NCBI GenBank assembly: GCA_937952245.1
Contig: CALFYS010000123.1
Coordinates: 1-29,071, forward strand
Source of the DNA: an uncultured Alphaproteobacteria bacterium
Lineage (GTDB): Bacteria; Pseudomonadota; Alphaproteobacteria; Puniceispirillales; UBA1172
Direction: 5' to 3'
DNA: 29,071 bases
Both the position numbers and the translations under genes were made by a program. Shown piece by piece: positions 15,965-22,872 of the stretch (the first letter of the stretch is position 1; each line of letters starts with the position of its first letter). Below the pieces are notes generated by a model. It searched no databases and was not told where the DNA came from. It saw nothing but the letters and a program-made list of their open reading frames with translations.

Positions 15965-16584
15965 TAGTCTTCCTTTAAGGTTAATCCGTGTTGGCGGAGG
16001 AAATCCATCAATTGCAAGAGCGGCAAACCCAATACCGAATAAGGGCATCCATCAATCTTGCTGATGATTTGCGCGCCTAGGTTTTCCATCATATAAACAC
16101 CCGGCGTATAGGCAAAACCATCCCCCAATATTTTCAGATAATCATCAATATCTTGGTCGGATAAGCGCCGGATTGAAATCTTTGGGCTTTCGGCATGATG
16201 CCAAAGACGTTTGCCGTTCTGGTAAACCACCGCCACCGTCACCAATTGATGGGTTTGACCCGAAAGATGTTGAAGCGTTGTTTTCGCTTCGTCCAATGAT
16301 AATGGCTTTGAAAACCAATCATGGTCTTGGGTCAGTAATTGGTCTGATCCAATCACAAAAGCATCGGGATGAAGCCCACTAATTTTCTGGGCTTTCATTT
16401 CAGCGATCAATGTCGCGGCATCAAGACCCGACAGGTTTTCCGCTTGCGCCGCTTGTTTCAGGCTGTCTTCATCAACATGGGCAGGCTGGGATTCAATATT
16501 CAACCCCGCGTCACGAAGCATTTTTTGGCGCGTGCTGCTGGCCGATGCAAGGATGATGTCTTTTTGGGGCAGGTGGTAATACAT
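15964..16584 (-). CDS. Maf-family nucleotide pyrophosphatase
   Basis: This 206-residue Maf/Ham1-fold enzyme hydrolyses non-canonical nucleoside triphosphates. LASASSTRQKML (12-23) is the Maf signature, and S80-D-Q82 in VIGSDQLL is the form typical of the YceF branch (7-methyl-GTP type) rather than the A-D-T form of the YhdE branch. The C-terminal GCPYSVLGLPL is conserved. It overlaps ppsR by one base (TAATG) and coaE by one base, so the three are translationally chained. The substrate assignment is inferred from subfamily motifs. Confidence 0.93.
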   Translation of the reverse strand: MYYHLPQKDIILASASSTRQKMLRDAGLNIESQPAHVDEDSLKQAAQAENLSGLDAATLIAEMKAQKISGLHPDAFVIGSDQLLTQDHDWFSKPLSLDEAKTTLQHLSGQTHQLVTVAVVYQNGKRLWHHAESPKISIRRLSDQDIDDYLKILGDGFAYTPGVYMMENLGAQIISKIDGCPYSVLGLPLLQLMDFLRQHGLTLKED

Positions 16585-17465
16585 TAATCGTCAGGAGTTT
16601 GATTGGTATCGTGGTTGGGGTCTTGATCTCTATCGGCTTCTTTTTCTTCCAACCAGCGGCTGTGCAGATTAATAATCGCCGCGGCGGTTTCTTCAACGGA
16701 ACGGCGCGAGACATCCAACACCGGCCATTTATGGCGATTAAAGAGGCGGCGGGCTGACGCGACTTCTTCGGCGATTTTTTCTTCATCGGCATAATCGGTC
16801 AATTCGCTTTCGTTAATCGAAATGAGCCGATTGCGCCGGATTTGCCGCAAACTGCGGGCATCTTTGATCAGGCCAACGATAAACATGGATTGATGGGGAA
16901 TCTCATCAAGCGGCATTTCAACCCCGGGGACAAGGGGGTAGTTGGCCACTTTATAACCGCGATGCGCCAAATAAATCGAGGTTGGTGTTTTTGAACTTCT
17001 GGACACGCCAACGATTAAAATATCAGCAAGATTGACGGTGGAAATCGCCTGGCCATCATCATGTTGAATGGCGAAATCAAGCGCTTCCATACGGTCAAAA
17101 TAGGCACGGTCCATACGGTGCTGGCCGCCCGTTACCCCTGTTTCGGGTTGGCCAAGAATTTTTGAGATCGTGTGGGTGATATGGTCAAGCACGCTCACCG
17201 AGGGCACGGCATAACGATGGCACATCATTTCCATTTTCTGGCGGAGATTTCGATCCACCAAACTGAACAAAACAACGCCCTTGTGTTTTGCGATGGAATC
17301 TTCAATCTGATTAAGATGCGCTTCGCTGCGAACCAAGGTCCAAACGTGTTCGATTACCTGAACATTTTTAAACTGCGCCAAGGCCGCGCGCCCCAATTGG
17401 TGGGTTGTCTCACCAGTGGCATCGGAAACAAGATGAATATGAAGTTTTCGAATTGCCTCTGACAT
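16584..17465 (-). CDS. ppsR: Pyruvate, phosphate dikinase / PEP synthetase regulatory protein
   Basis: This 293-residue DUF299 protein is a bifunctional kinase/pyrophosphorylase that inactivates or reactivates PPDK or PEP synthetase by phosphorylating a Thr near the catalytic His. The P-loop GVSRSSKTPTS begins at residue 153, and the N-terminal HLVSDATGET is the family signature. I chose ATG 17465; the frame to 17549 would need a TTG start inside the origin region and adds atypical residues. The C-terminal tail is acidic and Asp/Asn-rich. It is the first gene left of the putative origin and is divergent from hemE. Which target is present, PPDK or PpsA, is not visible here. Confidence 0.95.
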   Translation of the reverse strand: MSEAIRKLHIHLVSDATGETTHQLGRAALAQFKNVQVIEHVWTLVRSEAHLNQIEDSIAKHKGVVLFSLVDRNLRQKMEMMCHRYAVPSVSVLDHITHTISKILGQPETGVTGGQHRMDRAYFDRMEALDFAIQHDDGQAISTVNLADILIVGVSRSSKTPTSIYLAHRGYKVANYPLVPGVEMPLDEIPHQSMFIVGLIKDARSLRQIRRNRLISINESELTDYADEEKIAEEVASARRLFNRHKWPVLDVSRRSVEETAAAIINLHSRWLEEKEADRDQDPNHDTNQTPDD

Positions 17466-17601
17466 AATCGCTGATCTTGACCTTATTGTTGATTTCGGCT
17501 TCACGTTCTTTGTGGAAAACCTGTTGTTAAATTCAGGATAAACCCCCAAGCCCGGGTAATCATCATGAATTGTTCATTTAACCTAACAATTATTCAGGAT
17601 A

Positions 17602-17619
17602 TTTTCCACATGGGGATAA
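17602..17619. other. Head-to-head pair of DnaA-box-like 9-mers
   Basis: TTTTCCACA (17602-17610) on the plus strand is directly followed by TGGGGATAA (17611-17619), which reads TTATCCCCA on the minus strand. Each differs from the consensus TTATCCACA at one position. The zero-base spacing of two oppositely oriented boxes suggests cooperative DnaA binding. Confidence 0.55.
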
Positions 17620-17705
17620 AAATCTTTTACTCTTAATGAAATTGGGGATTTCCAAGACTAATCAGATCATGCGTCAAATATAGACCTTGTTTTTTGGGAT
17701 AATTC

Positions 17706-17725
17706 TGTTGATAAACTGTGGATGA
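17706..17725 (-). other. Tandem pair of DnaA-box-like 9-mers
   Basis: On the minus strand TTATCAACA (17706-17714) and TCATCCACA (17717-17725) lie two bases apart in the same orientation. Each has one mismatch to TTATCCACA. They sit about 43 bases from the A/T-only run, a plausible arrangement for DnaA-driven unwinding. Confidence 0.55.
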
Positions 17726-17767
17726 ATTGGTTTTACCGTTTTAAAGCCGACAACAACCTCTACAACC

Positions 17768-17789
17768 AATTTATATATATATTAATATA
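17768..17789. other. A/T-only run, candidate unwinding element or hemE promoter
   Basis: Twenty-two consecutive A/T bases, largely alternating TA, end 18 bases upstream of the hemE start. This is the most easily melted stretch of the region. It could be the DNA unwinding element, the hemE -10 region, or both. Confidence 0.45.
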
Positions 17790-17807
17790 GTGTTATTGGG
17801 ATAAATC

Positions 17808-18830
17808 ATGCGTCTTCATAAAACCTTGAATGGCATTAAAGATGAAAAAACACCGCTTTGGTTTATGCGCCAAGCGGGACGGTATCTGCCCGAATATCGT
17901 CAATTAAGATCATCTGAACCTGATTTTATTTCCTATTGTTTAAACAGCCCGAAAGCCGCGGAAGCGACATTGCAACCGATTGATCGTTTTGATCTCGATG
18001 CCGCGATTATTTTCTCCGATATTTTAATGATCCCATGGGCAATGAACGCTGGGGTGCATTTTGTCACTGGTGAAGGGCCAAAATTAACCGCTTTAGATAA
18101 ACCTGAAGATATTGATGCGCTGCCAAGCCATGATTTGCTTGAAAAATTAGAACCGGTGGCAGAAGCCTTACGCCTGACCCGTTCACGCCTTGATGATGAA
18201 AAAAGCTTGATCGGATTCTGTGGCGCGCCTTGGACTGTTGCCACTTATATGATTGAAGGTGGTTCCAGCCGCGATTTTAAGAAATCCCGCCAATGGCTTT
18301 GGCAAAACCCAGAGGCAATGGACAATCTGTTGAACAGACTTGCTGATGAAAGCGTGAATCTTCTGGAAATGAAGGCAAAAGCCGGGGCGGATGTCTTGAT
18401 GGTTTTTGACAGCTGGGCAAGCGCCGTGCCTTCGCATTTTCAAGACCGTATTGTCACCAAGCCTATGCGCCGGATCACCGATGGGTTAAAAGCCCGCGGC
18501 GTCAATTGCCCGATTATCGGTTTCCCGAAAGCAATTGGTGAGCATATCATCCCTTATGCTGAAAACGCGGGCATCAATGGAATTGGTCTTGATCACGGGG
18601 TTGATATGCGCTGGATTGATGCCAATTTGCCTAAAAATATCGCGGTGCAGGGGAATTTAGACCCTGTTTCGGTGATCGCTGGCGGCAAAGAAATGTTCAC
18701 CGCCGCGGATGCGATTATGGAGGCTTGTTCCAGCCGCCCGCATATCTTTAATTTAGGCCATGGGTTTAACCCAGAAACACCGCCGGAAAACGTCGCCGCC
18801 CTTGTTGCGCATATTCGTGGGAAAGAATGA
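17808..18830 (+). CDS. hemE: Uroporphyrinogen decarboxylase
   Basis: This 340-residue (beta-alpha)8 enzyme removes the four acetate carboxyls of uroporphyrinogen III to give coproporphyrinogen III. The N-terminal signature PLWFMRQAGRYLPEYR (16-31) carries the substrate-binding Arg residues, and FSDILMIPWAM holds the essential Asp. GFCGAPWTVATYMIEGG is also typical. Length is normal. It is the first gene right of the putative origin. Its TGA overlaps the hemJ start in ATGA fashion, coupling two steps of heme synthesis. Confidence 0.98.
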   Translation: MRLHKTLNGIKDEKTPLWFMRQAGRYLPEYRQLRSSEPDFISYCLNSPKAAEATLQPIDRFDLDAAIIFSDILMIPWAMNAGVHFVTGEGPKLTALDKPEDIDALPSHDLLEKLEPVAEALRLTRSRLDDEKSLIGFCGAPWTVATYMIEGGSSRDFKKSRQWLWQNPEAMDNLLNRLADESVNLLEMKAKAGADVLMVFDSWASAVPSHFQDRIVTKPMRRITDGLKARGVNCPIIGFPKAIGEHIIPYAENAGINGIGLDHGVDMRWIDANLPKNIAVQGNLDPVSVIAGGKEMFTAADAIMEACSSRPHIFNLGHGFNPETPPENVAALVAHIRGKE

Positions 18831-19255
18831 TGTATCTTTGGATTAAAGCTTTTCACCTGATCGCGGCAATCTCATGGATGGTGGGGCTTTTATACCTGCC
18901 GCGGCTTTATGTTTACCACGCTATGGTTGAGCCAGGGTCAGCGCGGGCGGAAACCTTTGCTTTGATGGAACGCCGTTTGTTGAAAGCGATTATGACGCCG
19001 GCGATGATCGTGACTTTCATTTTAGGGATTTGGATGATTATCCTTAACCCCGGGCTTTTGGAAGAATGGTGGTTTATCGCCAAGGCGGTGATGGTCTTTA
19101 TCATGGCAGGGGTGCATGGCAAATTATCAAAAATGCGTCGAGGGCTTGAAGATGGCTCTGATGTTCGAAGTGATAAATATTATCGGGTTTGGAACGAAGT
19201 TCCGACGGTTTTGCTGATCGGCATTGTTATTATGGTGGTTGTTCAACCGTTCTAA
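18827..19255 (+). CDS. hemJ: Protoporphyrinogen IX oxidase HemJ
   Basis: This 142-residue membrane protein belongs to the HemJ (UPF0093) family, which oxidises protoporphyrinogen IX to protoporphyrin IX in bacteria lacking HemG/HemY. It shows four hydrophobic segments and the family N-terminus KAFHLIAAISWMVGLLYLPR, with His10 as the likely conserved heme-ligand histidine. The Y-R-V-W-N-E-x-P-T segment near residue 119 is also conserved. Tandem ATGs at 18827 and 18830 both follow GGGAAAGA; the first overlaps the hemE stop. The hemE-hemJ-rho order is widely conserved in alphaproteobacteria. Confidence 0.96.
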   Translation: MMYLWIKAFHLIAAISWMVGLLYLPRLYVYHAMVEPGSARAETFALMERRLLKAIMTPAMIVTFILGIWMIILNPGLLEEWWFIAKAVMVFIMAGVHGKLSKMRRGLEDGSDVRSDKYYRVWNEVPTVLLIGIVIMVVVQPF

Positions 19256-19299
19256 ATAATAGCCAAATTTAATTCTTAAGGTCGTGTCAGGCCTTGGGA

Positions 19300-19335
19300 T
19301 TGACTTTTTATCAAAAAATATAGTATTTCTATATT
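19300..19335 (+). promoter_or_regulatory. Candidate rho promoter with overlapping dyad
   Basis: TTGACT (19300-19305) and TAGTAT (19321-19326) resemble -35 and -10 boxes, although the 15-base spacing is short. A perfect seven-pair dyad, AATATAG (19317-19323) and CTATATT (19329-19335), overlaps the -10 box. It could be an operator or just an AT-rich coincidence. Confidence 0.35.
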
Positions 19336-19353
19336 AACAAAAGTGCTGTTCTG

Positions 19354-19386
19354 CACCATTTCCCCCCTTTCAATTTAATATCTATT
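19354..19386 (+). promoter_or_regulatory. C-rich, G-free rho leader, possible rut element
   Basis: From 19354 to 19386 the leader upstream of rho contains no G and includes a run of six C (19362-19367). Rho binds C-rich, G-poor RNA, and E. coli rho is autoregulated by attenuation in its leader. A small GTGC/GCAC hairpin (19343-19346 and 19353-19356) lies just before it. Confidence 0.35.
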
Positions 19387-19396
19387 GGCGGCTGCC

Positions 19397-20656
19397 ATGA
19401 ATTTGCAAGACCTCAAGAAAAAATCACCCGCAGACCTTCTGTCCTATGCAGAAGAGTTGGAAATCGAAAACGCGTCCACGCTCCGTAAACAGGACATGAT
19501 GTTTGCCATCCTCAAGCAATTGGCGGATGACGATGTTGCCATTTATGGCAGTGGTGTCCTTGAGGTTCTTTCCGATGGATTTGGCTTCTTGCGCTCACCG
19601 GAATCAAATTACTTGCCCGGCCCTGATGATATTTACGTCTCGCCAAGCCAGATTAGACGTTTCAGCCTGAGAACAGGGGATACCGTTGACGGTGAGATCA
19701 GAGCGCCAAAGGAAGGTGAGCGGTATTTCGCCCTTCTGAAAGTTGAGCAGGTCAATTTTGAAGACCCGCAAGCGGTTCGCCAGCGGATCAATTTTGATAA
19801 CCTGACCCCGCTTTACCCAGAAGAAAAACTTACCCTAGAATTGCCGTATAATCCTGATAATAAGGATAACACCCCGCGGGTGATTGATCTGGTCGCGCCG
19901 ATGGGTAAAGGCCAGCGTGGGTTGATTGTTGCGCCGCCGCGCACCGGTAAAACCATGATGCTGCAATCGATTGCTCATGCGATTTCCGAAAATCACCCTG
20001 AAGTCTATCTGATCGTTCTTCTGATCGATGAACGACCTGAAGAAGTCACCGATATGCAGCGTTCGGTTAATGGTGAAGTCATTTCTTCAACATTTGATGA
20101 ACCTGCCGTTCGCCACGTCCAAGTCACCGATATGGTGATCGAAAAAGCCAAACGTCTTGTTGAACATAAACGCGATGTGGTGATTCTTCTCGACAGTATC
20201 ACCCGTTTGGCACGCGCTTATAACACTGTCGTGCCGTCATCAGGCAAAGTTTTGACCGGCGGTGTTGATGCCAACGCCCTGCAACGCCCGAAACGTTTCT
20301 TTGGCGCGGCACGTAATGTCGAAGAAGGCGGGTCATTGACCATCATCGCCACCGCTTTGATCGAAACGGGATCACGGATGGATGAAGTGATCTTTGAAGA
20401 ATTTAAAGGCACAGGCAATTCAGAAGTCGTCTTGGATCGCAAGCTTTCCGATAAACGGACCTTCCCTGCCATTGACATTACGCGCTCCGGCACACGCAAA
20501 GAAGAATTGCTGGTGGATAAAGATACATTGGCGAAAATGTGGGTGCTGCGCCGTATCCTGATGCAGATGGGGCCTGTGGACGCCATGGAATTCTTGGTCG
20601 ATAAGTTGAAACAGTCTAAAGACAATCAAGATTTCTTCACGGCAATGAATTCATAA
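19397..20656 (+). CDS. rho: Transcription termination factor Rho
   Basis: This 419-residue hexameric RNA helicase ends transcripts at untranslated C-rich RNA. The N-terminal helix bundle and cold-shock-like RNA-binding domain (about 1-125, with GFGFLRSPESNYLPGPDDIYVS) precede the RecA-like ATPase. That domain has Walker A APPRTGKT at 179-186, LLIDERPEEVTDM, the Walker B segment VVILLDSITRLARAYN, the Q-loop region and the R-loop GTGNSEVVLDR. I chose ATG 19397 (MNLQDLKKKSPADLL), the standard alphaproteobacterial start, over TTG 19385. It is the last gene of the hemE-hemJ-rho group and ends convergently with ogt. Confidence 0.98.
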   Translation: MNLQDLKKKSPADLLSYAEELEIENASTLRKQDMMFAILKQLADDDVAIYGSGVLEVLSDGFGFLRSPESNYLPGPDDIYVSPSQIRRFSLRTGDTVDGEIRAPKEGERYFALLKVEQVNFEDPQAVRQRINFDNLTPLYPEEKLTLELPYNPDNKDNTPRVIDLVAPMGKGQRGLIVAPPRTGKTMMLQSIAHAISENHPEVYLIVLLIDERPEEVTDMQRSVNGEVISSTFDEPAVRHVQVTDMVIEKAKRLVEHKRDVVILLDSITRLARAYNTVVPSSGKVLTGGVDANALQRPKRFFGAARNVEEGGSLTIIATALIETGSRMDEVIFEEFKGTGNSEVVLDRKLSDKRTFPAIDITRSGTRKEELLVDKDTLAKMWVLRRILMQMGPVDAMEFLVDKLKQSKDNQDFFTAMNS

Positions 20657-20681
20657 ACTGAATTTATATAATTAATTCAGT
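20657..20681. terminator. Possible bidirectional terminator between rho and ogt
   Basis: ACTGAATT (20657-20664) and AATTCAGT (20674-20681) form a perfect eight-pair stem with a nine-base AT loop. It starts at the base after the rho stop and ends four bases before the ogt stop. The stem is AT-rich and lacks a clean T-run, so termination would be weak or need help. Confidence 0.5.
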
Positions 20682-20684
20682 ATC

Positions 20685-21176
20685 TTAACCAAAATTCTGC
20701 CGTTCATGTTCAATTAATGCCGCTTTAATCGCAAGGTTTCGATGATCTTGCGGTGAAAGCGTGCGGATCGCGCCATAATTCCCTAAACTGCCATCAAATC
20801 GCGTCACGCGGTGGCAAGGGATAATCAGCGGGATGGGGTTTCGGGCACAAGCTGACCCCGCGGCACGTGAAGCTTTGGGTGTTCCCGCCATTTTGGCAAA
20901 TTCTTGATAGGTGACGGTTTTCCCGTAATTGATTCCCCGCATGACATGGAGCCATGTTTGCAACGCGGGGCTGGCCTCAGGTTCTAAGGGAACATCAAAG
21001 CGTTTTTGCCGACCTGAACAATAATCATTGATCTGACGCCATGTTTCACGTGAAACATCATCAGCTTGGCGGTCATCATCAATGCCGTTCAACGCCCAAT
21101 CTAAACTGGTGACGCCTTGGCCATTGCTGTGGACGGTCAGCCATCCGAAAGGTGTTTGGTGGGTTTCTTGGTACAT
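20685..21176 (-). CDS. ogt: Methylated-DNA-protein-cysteine methyltransferase
   Basis: This 163-residue protein is a suicide alkyltransferase that moves O6-alkyl groups from guanine to its own cysteine. The active site is IPCHRV with Cys121, followed by GSLGNYG (119-133 region). The helix-turn-helix/arginine-finger segment GINYGKTVTYQEFAKMAG...ASRAAGSACARNP is complete. The N-terminal domain is short and variable, and within it residues 41-45 (VSRET) are encoded by a perfect parS palindrome. It is reversed relative to flanking rho and mnmE, interrupting an otherwise conserved plus-strand series, and looks like an insertion relative to common gene order. The enzyme itself appears intact. Confidence 0.95.
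   Translation of the reverse strand: MYQETHQTPFGWLTVHSNGQGVTSLDWALNGIDDDRQADDVSRETWRQINDYCSGRQKRFDVPLEPEASPALQTWLHVMRGINYGKTVTYQEFAKMAGTPKASRAAGSACARNPIPLIIPCHRVTRFDGSLGNYGAIRTLSPQDHRNLAIKAALIEHERQNFG
21042..21057. other. parS: parS centromere site within ogt
   Basis: TGTTTCACGTGAAACA is a perfect 16-base palindrome identical to the widely conserved bacterial parS sequence bound by ParB. It lies about 3.4 kb from the putative origin and 5.1 kb from parB. On the coding strand of ogt it specifies VSRET. Confidence 0.95.
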
Positions 21177-21196
21177 CGGATTATCCTTTTATTTTG

Positions 21197-21246
21197 CCAT
21201 TGAGTGTTTCTTTAAAGGAAAACTTGTTAAAACTTGTTCTCAATGG
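21197..21246. repeat. 8-bp inverted repeat enclosing a tandem 10-mer
   Basis: CCATTGAG (21197-21204) and CTCAATGG (21239-21246) are perfect inverted copies. Between them AAAACTTGTT occurs twice in tandem (21219-21228 and 21229-21238). The structure lies in the 167-base divergent gap between ogt and mnmE, within 70 bases of the ogt start, and would be in the ogt promoter or leader. The ten-base period places both copies on one helix face. Confidence 0.6.
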
Positions 21247-21343
21247 TGATGCGGTTTATGACTGCATCTGTTGATCATATCCCTAGACACATAAAAGGGG
21301 TAACCTGATCATTTATGTTAACCACGCGTTATGGATCAAGCAA

Positions 21344-22741
21344 GTGACTCGTCGCAACGATACGATTTTTGCCCTCGCCACCCCACCGGGGAAATCCGCG
21401 GTTCAGATTATCCGCATCTCTGGTCCAGGGTCAGCACGGGCTTTGCGCGCTTTCACTGGTCAAGTTCCGAAACCACGGCAAGCGCGTTACGCGACGATCA
21501 CCGCGCCATCTGGTGAATTGATTGATCAGGCGTTGGTGTTGTTCTTTAAAGGTCCCGCCAGCGCAACCGGTGAAGATACAGCGGAAATTCACCTTCACGG
21601 ATCACCTGTTTTGGGGCGAATTGTCATGGAAGCCCTCGATGAAATGCAGCATTTCCGGCTTGCTGACCCTGGAGAGTTCACCCGCCGTTCTTTTCTGAAT
21701 GGTAAAATCAACCTCGATCAAGCCGAAGGCATCGCCGATATTATTGATGCCAATACCATCAGCCAGCATCAGCAGGCGATACAACAGCTGGATGGGGCGT
21801 TAAGCCAAAAAACAGATGAATGGCGACAAGTGATCATTAGCATTGCCGCGGAATTGGCCGCGCTTATTGATTTCGCTGATGAAGACCTGCCCGATGATGT
21901 GGCAGAGCAAATGCTGGCACGGCTGCAAGGTCTTGTGAGTGATTTGGACGATGCCCTGCGATCTGGCCAACAGGGGATGATCCGCCGTGATGGCATTAAA
22001 ATCGCGCTGGTGGGTAAGCCGAATGCTGGCAAATCCACTTTGCTGAACCATTTGACTGGCGATGACAGGGCGATTGTCTCCCCCGAAGCGGGCACAACCC
22101 GCGATCTTGTTGATGTCGCCATGGATATTAACGGCGTTTTCGTCACCCTGACCGATACCGCAGGACTGAGGCAAGACACTGGCCTTGTGGAAACCGAAGG
22201 GGTGCGGCGGGCGATTAAGGCCGCCCAAGACGCGCAATTGGTGCTTTTGCTGATTGATGCCAATGATGAAAACCCCCTAGCGACGTATCAAGAATTGATG
22301 GCAGAAATTCAACCTCAAGAGCTTCAAGGGGATAAGACACCCCAACAGATCACTCAACAGCGGATCATGCCGTTATTAAGCAAATCCGATACGATTCAAT
22401 CTGATTCCAAGAAATCGGCTGGTTTATTGCCGGAATGGCCGCAAATCTCTGTCAAAACAGGCCATGGTTTAGCGGTGTTGGATCAATTGCTTCATCAGCA
22501 TATTGAAATGCTCTTGCCTGAAGGCGAAGCCCCGGTTTTAACCCGCCAGCGTCATATGAAACACGTTAAAGACGCGGTGGGGTATTTGCAGGACGCGGCA
22601 CAACATAATCCCCAAGAAAGCCCGGAATTAATGGCGGAAGATTTAAGGCTGGCGGTCTCTGCCCTAGGGCGGATCAGCGGCCATGTCGATGTTGAAGATT
22701 TGCTCGATCATATTTTTTCCAGCTTCTGTATTGGGAAATAG
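21344..22741 (+). CDS. mnmE: tRNA uridine-34 modification GTPase MnmE
   Basis: This 465-residue GTPase works with MnmG to add carboxymethylaminomethyl groups to wobble uridine-34. The N-terminal formyl-folate-binding domain (about 1-118) starts DTIFALATPPGKSAVQIIRISGP. The G domain has GKPNAGKS (224-231), GTTRDL near 250 and DTAG (271-274). The C-terminal motif is Cys462-I-G-K465. The start is GTG 21344, weakly preceded by GGA. It begins the mnmE-mnmG-rsmG-parA-parB series. The insert between G3 and G4 is Gln-rich, and the G4 motif appears as LSKSD rather than NKxD, a small departure worth noting. Confidence 0.97.
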   Translation: MTRRNDTIFALATPPGKSAVQIIRISGPGSARALRAFTGQVPKPRQARYATITAPSGELIDQALVLFFKGPASATGEDTAEIHLHGSPVLGRIVMEALDEMQHFRLADPGEFTRRSFLNGKINLDQAEGIADIIDANTISQHQQAIQQLDGALSQKTDEWRQVIISIAAELAALIDFADEDLPDDVAEQMLARLQGLVSDLDDALRSGQQGMIRRDGIKIALVGKPNAGKSTLLNHLTGDDRAIVSPEAGTTRDLVDVAMDINGVFVTLTDTAGLRQDTGLVETEGVRRAIKAAQDAQLVLLLIDANDENPLATYQELMAEIQPQELQGDKTPQQITQQRIMPLLSKSDTIQSDSKKSAGLLPEWPQISVKTGHGLAVLDQLLHQHIEMLLPEGEAPVLTRQRHMKHVKDAVGYLQDAAQHNPQESPELMAEDLRLAVSALGRISGHVDVEDLLDHIFSSFCIGK

Positions 22742-22765
22742 CCTTCAAGCCTTCTTTCAATGCTA

Positions 22766-22835
22766 GCCAATCAGCGATCTTGGGGGAAATATTCACCCCG
22801 TTTAATTGTTGCTGATTCAATTGACCCTGATTGGC
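22766..22835 (+). terminator. Inverted repeat with inner GC hairpin between mnmE and mnmG
   Basis: GCCAATCAG (22766-22774) and CTGATTGGC (22827-22835) are perfect nine-base inverted copies. Inside, GGGGGAA and TTC-A-CCCC (22782-22799) form a stem with a three-base loop and one bulge, followed by GTTTAATTGTT. This could be a weak terminator or a regulatory leader of mnmG. Confidence 0.4.
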
Positions 22836-22872
22836 CATCGGCGTATGGTGCATTGAATTTAAGCCAAACGTG

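Larger units (their letters stand above)
17466..17807. other. oriC: Probable chromosomal replication origin (oriC)
   Basis: This 342-base gene-free region lies between divergent ppsR and hemE. In Caulobacter and Rickettsia the origin is next to hemE, so the context is strong. The sequence holds several DnaA-box-like 9-mers, each one mismatch from TTATCCACA: 17511-17519 (-), 17602-17610 (+), 17611-17619 (-), 17706-17714 (-) and 17717-17725 (-). Two weaker TTGGGATAA copies are at 17694-17702 and 17796-17804. An A/T-only run at 17768-17789 could be the unwinding element and also serve the hemE promoter. All genes for 2.9 kb on each side read outward, and parS sites and parAB lie within 9 kb. None of the boxes is a perfect consensus, and base skew could not be computed. 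Confidence 0.78.

Noticed and set aside
15965..16048. Longer coaE start adding 28 residues
   Set aside because: The extension lies inside maf, lacks family similarity, and the P-loop belongs right after the start at 15964.
17527..17592. TTAA-like half-sites suggesting CtrA binding in the origin
   Set aside because: TTAA at 17527 and 17578 are followed seven bases later by ATAA and ATTA, not TTAA, so no full TTAA-N7-TTAA site exists.
21769..22263. 164-residue frame antisense to mnmE
   Set aside because: Ser-rich translation with no recognisable domain, opposite the MnmE GTPase domain.
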